Assembly: GCA_017882685.1 (NCBI GenBank)
Contig: JADGPA010000081.1
Span: 1 to 40,763, forward strand
Source of the DNA: Propionibacteriaceae bacterium
GTDB taxonomy: Bacteria; Actinomycetota; Actinomycetes; Propionibacteriales; Propionibacteriaceae
Reading direction: 5' to 3'
DNA: 40,763 nucleotides
Positions 37,763 through 40,763 of this stretch are shown here, piece by piece. Both the position numbers and the translations under genes were made by a program. How positions within the stretch are numbered: position 1 is the first letter of the stretch; every line of letters begins with the position of its first letter. The notes below the pieces were generated by a model. It did no database searches. It was not told the origin of the DNA and worked only from the letters and a program-made list of their open reading frames with translations.

Positions 37763-37791
37763 AGTCTGCGACAGTCTGGCGATGATTTCAA
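37763..37791 (-). promoter_or_regulatory. hsp20 promoter TTGAAA-N17-CAGACT
   Basis: -35 at 37786-37791 and -10 at 37763-37768 on the minus strand; predicted TSS lies at the edge of the CIRCE element. Confidence 0.6.
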
Positions 37792-37794
37792 GAG

Positions 37795-37817
37795 AGTTGA
37801 GCCGAACACACTCAACT
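37795..37817. promoter_or_regulatory. HAIR-like element (HspR operator)
   Basis: AGTTGAG-N9-CTCAACT; GTTGAGC-N7-ACTCAAC matches 11 of 14 positions of CTTGAGT-N7-ACTCAAG. Confidence 0.65.
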
Positions 37818-37871
37818 TGTTCGCGGGGTGGCGGACGCCGGCATCCGTCCCTGCTCGTTTAGGCTGCTGGG

Positions 37872-38660
37872 GTGGCGAAGCGCAAGGAGATCCGTCCACC
37901 GGCACCCCACCCCTCCGGGGCCAGGCCTCCGGTCATCGACGCGCGGGCCCTTCCCCGCCACGTCGCGATCGTGATGGACGGCAACGGCCGCTGGGCGAAA
38001 GCGCGGAACCTGCCACGCACCGATGGCCACGCCCGCGGCGAGGATGCGCTGTTCGACGTGATCGAGGGCGCCGTCGAGCTCGGCATCAAGAACCTCTCCG
38101 CCTACGCCTTCTCCACCGAGAACTGGCGCCGCTCTCCCGACGAGGTGCGCTGGCTAATGGGGTTCAACCGCGACGTCATCCATCGTCGCCGCGACCAGCT
38201 GGACGCCCTGGGCGTGCGCATCCGGTGGGCCGGGCGCTCTCCGAAGCTGTGGCGCAGCGTGATCAGCGAGCTGCAGGACGCGGAGCGGCAGAGCGCCGAC
38301 AACAACGTGCTGACCCTGCAGTTCTGCGTGAATTACGGCGGACGCGCCGAAATCGTCGACGCCGCCCGCGCCATCGCAGAGGCGGCCGTGCGCGGGGAGC
38401 TCGACCCGTCCCGACTCACCGAGGCCAGGTTCCGGCGCTTCCTCGACGAGCCGGAGATCCCCGACGTCGACCTGTTCATCCGCTCCTCCGGCGAGCAGCG
38501 CACGTCCAACTTCCTGTTGTGGCAGTCTGCCTACGCCGAGATGGTGTTCATGGACCGGCTGTGGCCCGACTTCGACCGCAGGGACCTGTGGCGAGCGGTG
38601 GAGGACTACGCACAGCGCGACCGTCGTTACGGCGGCGCCCAACCGAACGTTGTCGGCTGA
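37872..38660 (+). CDS. uppS: Isoprenyl transferase (cis-prenyltransferase)
   Basis: [77 protein letters not shown]. Confidence 0.96.
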   Translation: MAKRKEIRPPAPHPSGARPPVIDARALPRHVAIVMDGNGRWAKARNLPRTDGHARGEDALFDVIEGAVELGIKNLSAYAFSTENWRRSPDEVRWLMGFNRDVIHRRRDQLDALGVRIRWAGRSPKLWRSVISELQDAERQSADNNVLTLQFCVNYGGRAEIVDAARAIAEAAVRGELDPSRLTEARFRRFLDEPEIPDVDLFIRSSGEQRTSNFLLWQSAYAEMVFMDRLWPDFDRRDLWRAVEDYAQRDRRYGGAQPNVVG

Positions 38661-39607
38661 TGCCGTTCGTCGCGATCCATTCCCCGATTCTGGGGACGGA
38701 TGTGGAGATCCGGGTAGACGCAGATCCGGAGGCCGCGCTCGCAGCCGACGCTGCTGTGGTGGCTGAGTTCGAGCGGTTGACAGCGGTCTTCTCGATCTAT
38801 GACGAGTCCAGTGAACTGTCGCGCTGGCGTCGCGGCGACGTCGATGGCTGCTCCTCCGAATTGACCGAGGTGCTGGCGGCCGCACAAGCCTGGCATGCGG
38901 CCAGCGGGGGCGCCTTCCACCCCGCGATCCAGCAGTTGCAGCGACGCTGGCAGCGTGCTGCCGCCGAGGACGTTCTGCCCGACCCGGCCGAGCTTGCCGA
39001 GCTGGCTGCCGCCTGCGCCACCCTGCCTTTCACGGTCGCCGATGGCCGGACGGAGCGGATCGCCGACTGCTCCGGGGTCGACCTGAACGCCATAGCCAAG
39101 GGCTACATGGTGGATCGGGCGGCGCTGACCGCCTCCGCCGTCCCTTCTGTGGACGCGGTGATGATCAACGCCGGCGGAGACCTCCGCCATCTGGGGGAAG
39201 GTTCCGTCCTGGTGGGAATCGAGGATCCGGCAGCGCCTTTCGGGGGAACTGCTCCTCGATGGCGGGTCCAGCTGGCCCGAGCCGGCCTGTCAACGTCCGG
39301 GGGGGCGAAGCAGGGATTCGCGGTCGCGGGTCAGTCGTACGCGCGAGTCATCGACCCGAGGACCGGCTGGCCGGTGACCAACACAACGTCGGCATCGGTG
39401 GTTGCCCCCGACGCGATGACGGCGGACGCCCTTTCCACGGTCCTTCGCGTCCTGCCGCCGGTGGAGGCGTTGGCCCTGGCCGAGGCGGAAGGCTGGGCCT
39501 GCCTCCTGGTCGGAGCAGACGGCGGCGAGAAGATGAGCCTCACCTGGCCGGCTACAGATCGCCAGAGCACCTCGGAGGACGAGCCCGATGCCAATCGGCG
39601 CGAATGA
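38660..39607 (+). CDS. Second ApbE-family FAD:protein FMN transferase
   Basis: VDLNAIAKGYMVDRAAL, VMINAGGDLRHLG, YARVIDPRTGWPV. Start overlaps the uppS stop (TGATG). Confidence 0.87.
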   Translation: MPFVAIHSPILGTDVEIRVDADPEAALAADAAVVAEFERLTAVFSIYDESSELSRWRRGDVDGCSSELTEVLAAAQAWHAASGGAFHPAIQQLQRRWQRAAAEDVLPDPAELAELAAACATLPFTVADGRTERIADCSGVDLNAIAKGYMVDRAALTASAVPSVDAVMINAGGDLRHLGEGSVLVGIEDPAAPFGGTAPRWRVQLARAGLSTSGGAKQGFAVAGQSYARVIDPRTGWPVTNTTSASVVAPDAMTADALSTVLRVLPPVEALALAEAEGWACLLVGADGGEKMSLTWPATDRQSTSEDEPDANRRE

Positions 39608-39633
39608 AGGTCATCCGGAGGTGACTGCTGTGC

Positions 39634-40763
<1,130 letters not shown>

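Overview
High-GC actinobacterial chromosomal segment; gene content and order suggest a Propionibacteriaceae-like organism (inference). A housekeeping backbone (sigma factor, dnaG, dgt, dusB, glyQS, recO, uppS, argG 3' part) is interspersed with accessory modules: a flavinylation/transmembrane electron-transfer cluster (ApbE, FMN-binding protein, ferric-reductase-like flavocytochrome), a NagZ-type GH3 plus ROK kinase pair, an HxlR regulator divergent from a cytoplasmic-looking PDZ protease, and an L-arabinose catabolism/uptake cluster (MmsAB/ChvE-type ABC transporter, araA, araD, FGGY kinase). I see no CRISPR array, tRNA, rRNA or intact mobile element. The strongest non-coding signals are: a CIRCE-like and a HAIR-like element bracketing the hsp20 promoter; a recurring -10/N6/start-codon arrangement that implies leaderless transcripts for many genes; LacI-type palindromes at the ara promoters; a 30-codon upstream ORF overlapping the GH3 start; a palindromic repeat embedded in frame in the GH3 gene; a perfect 23-bp inverted repeat upstream of dusB; and a roughly 600-bp non-coding region with strong hairpins. 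I did not find a clearly new multi-gene defence or mobile system. The novelty candidates are mostly regulatory. All family calls come from reading motifs, with no database search.
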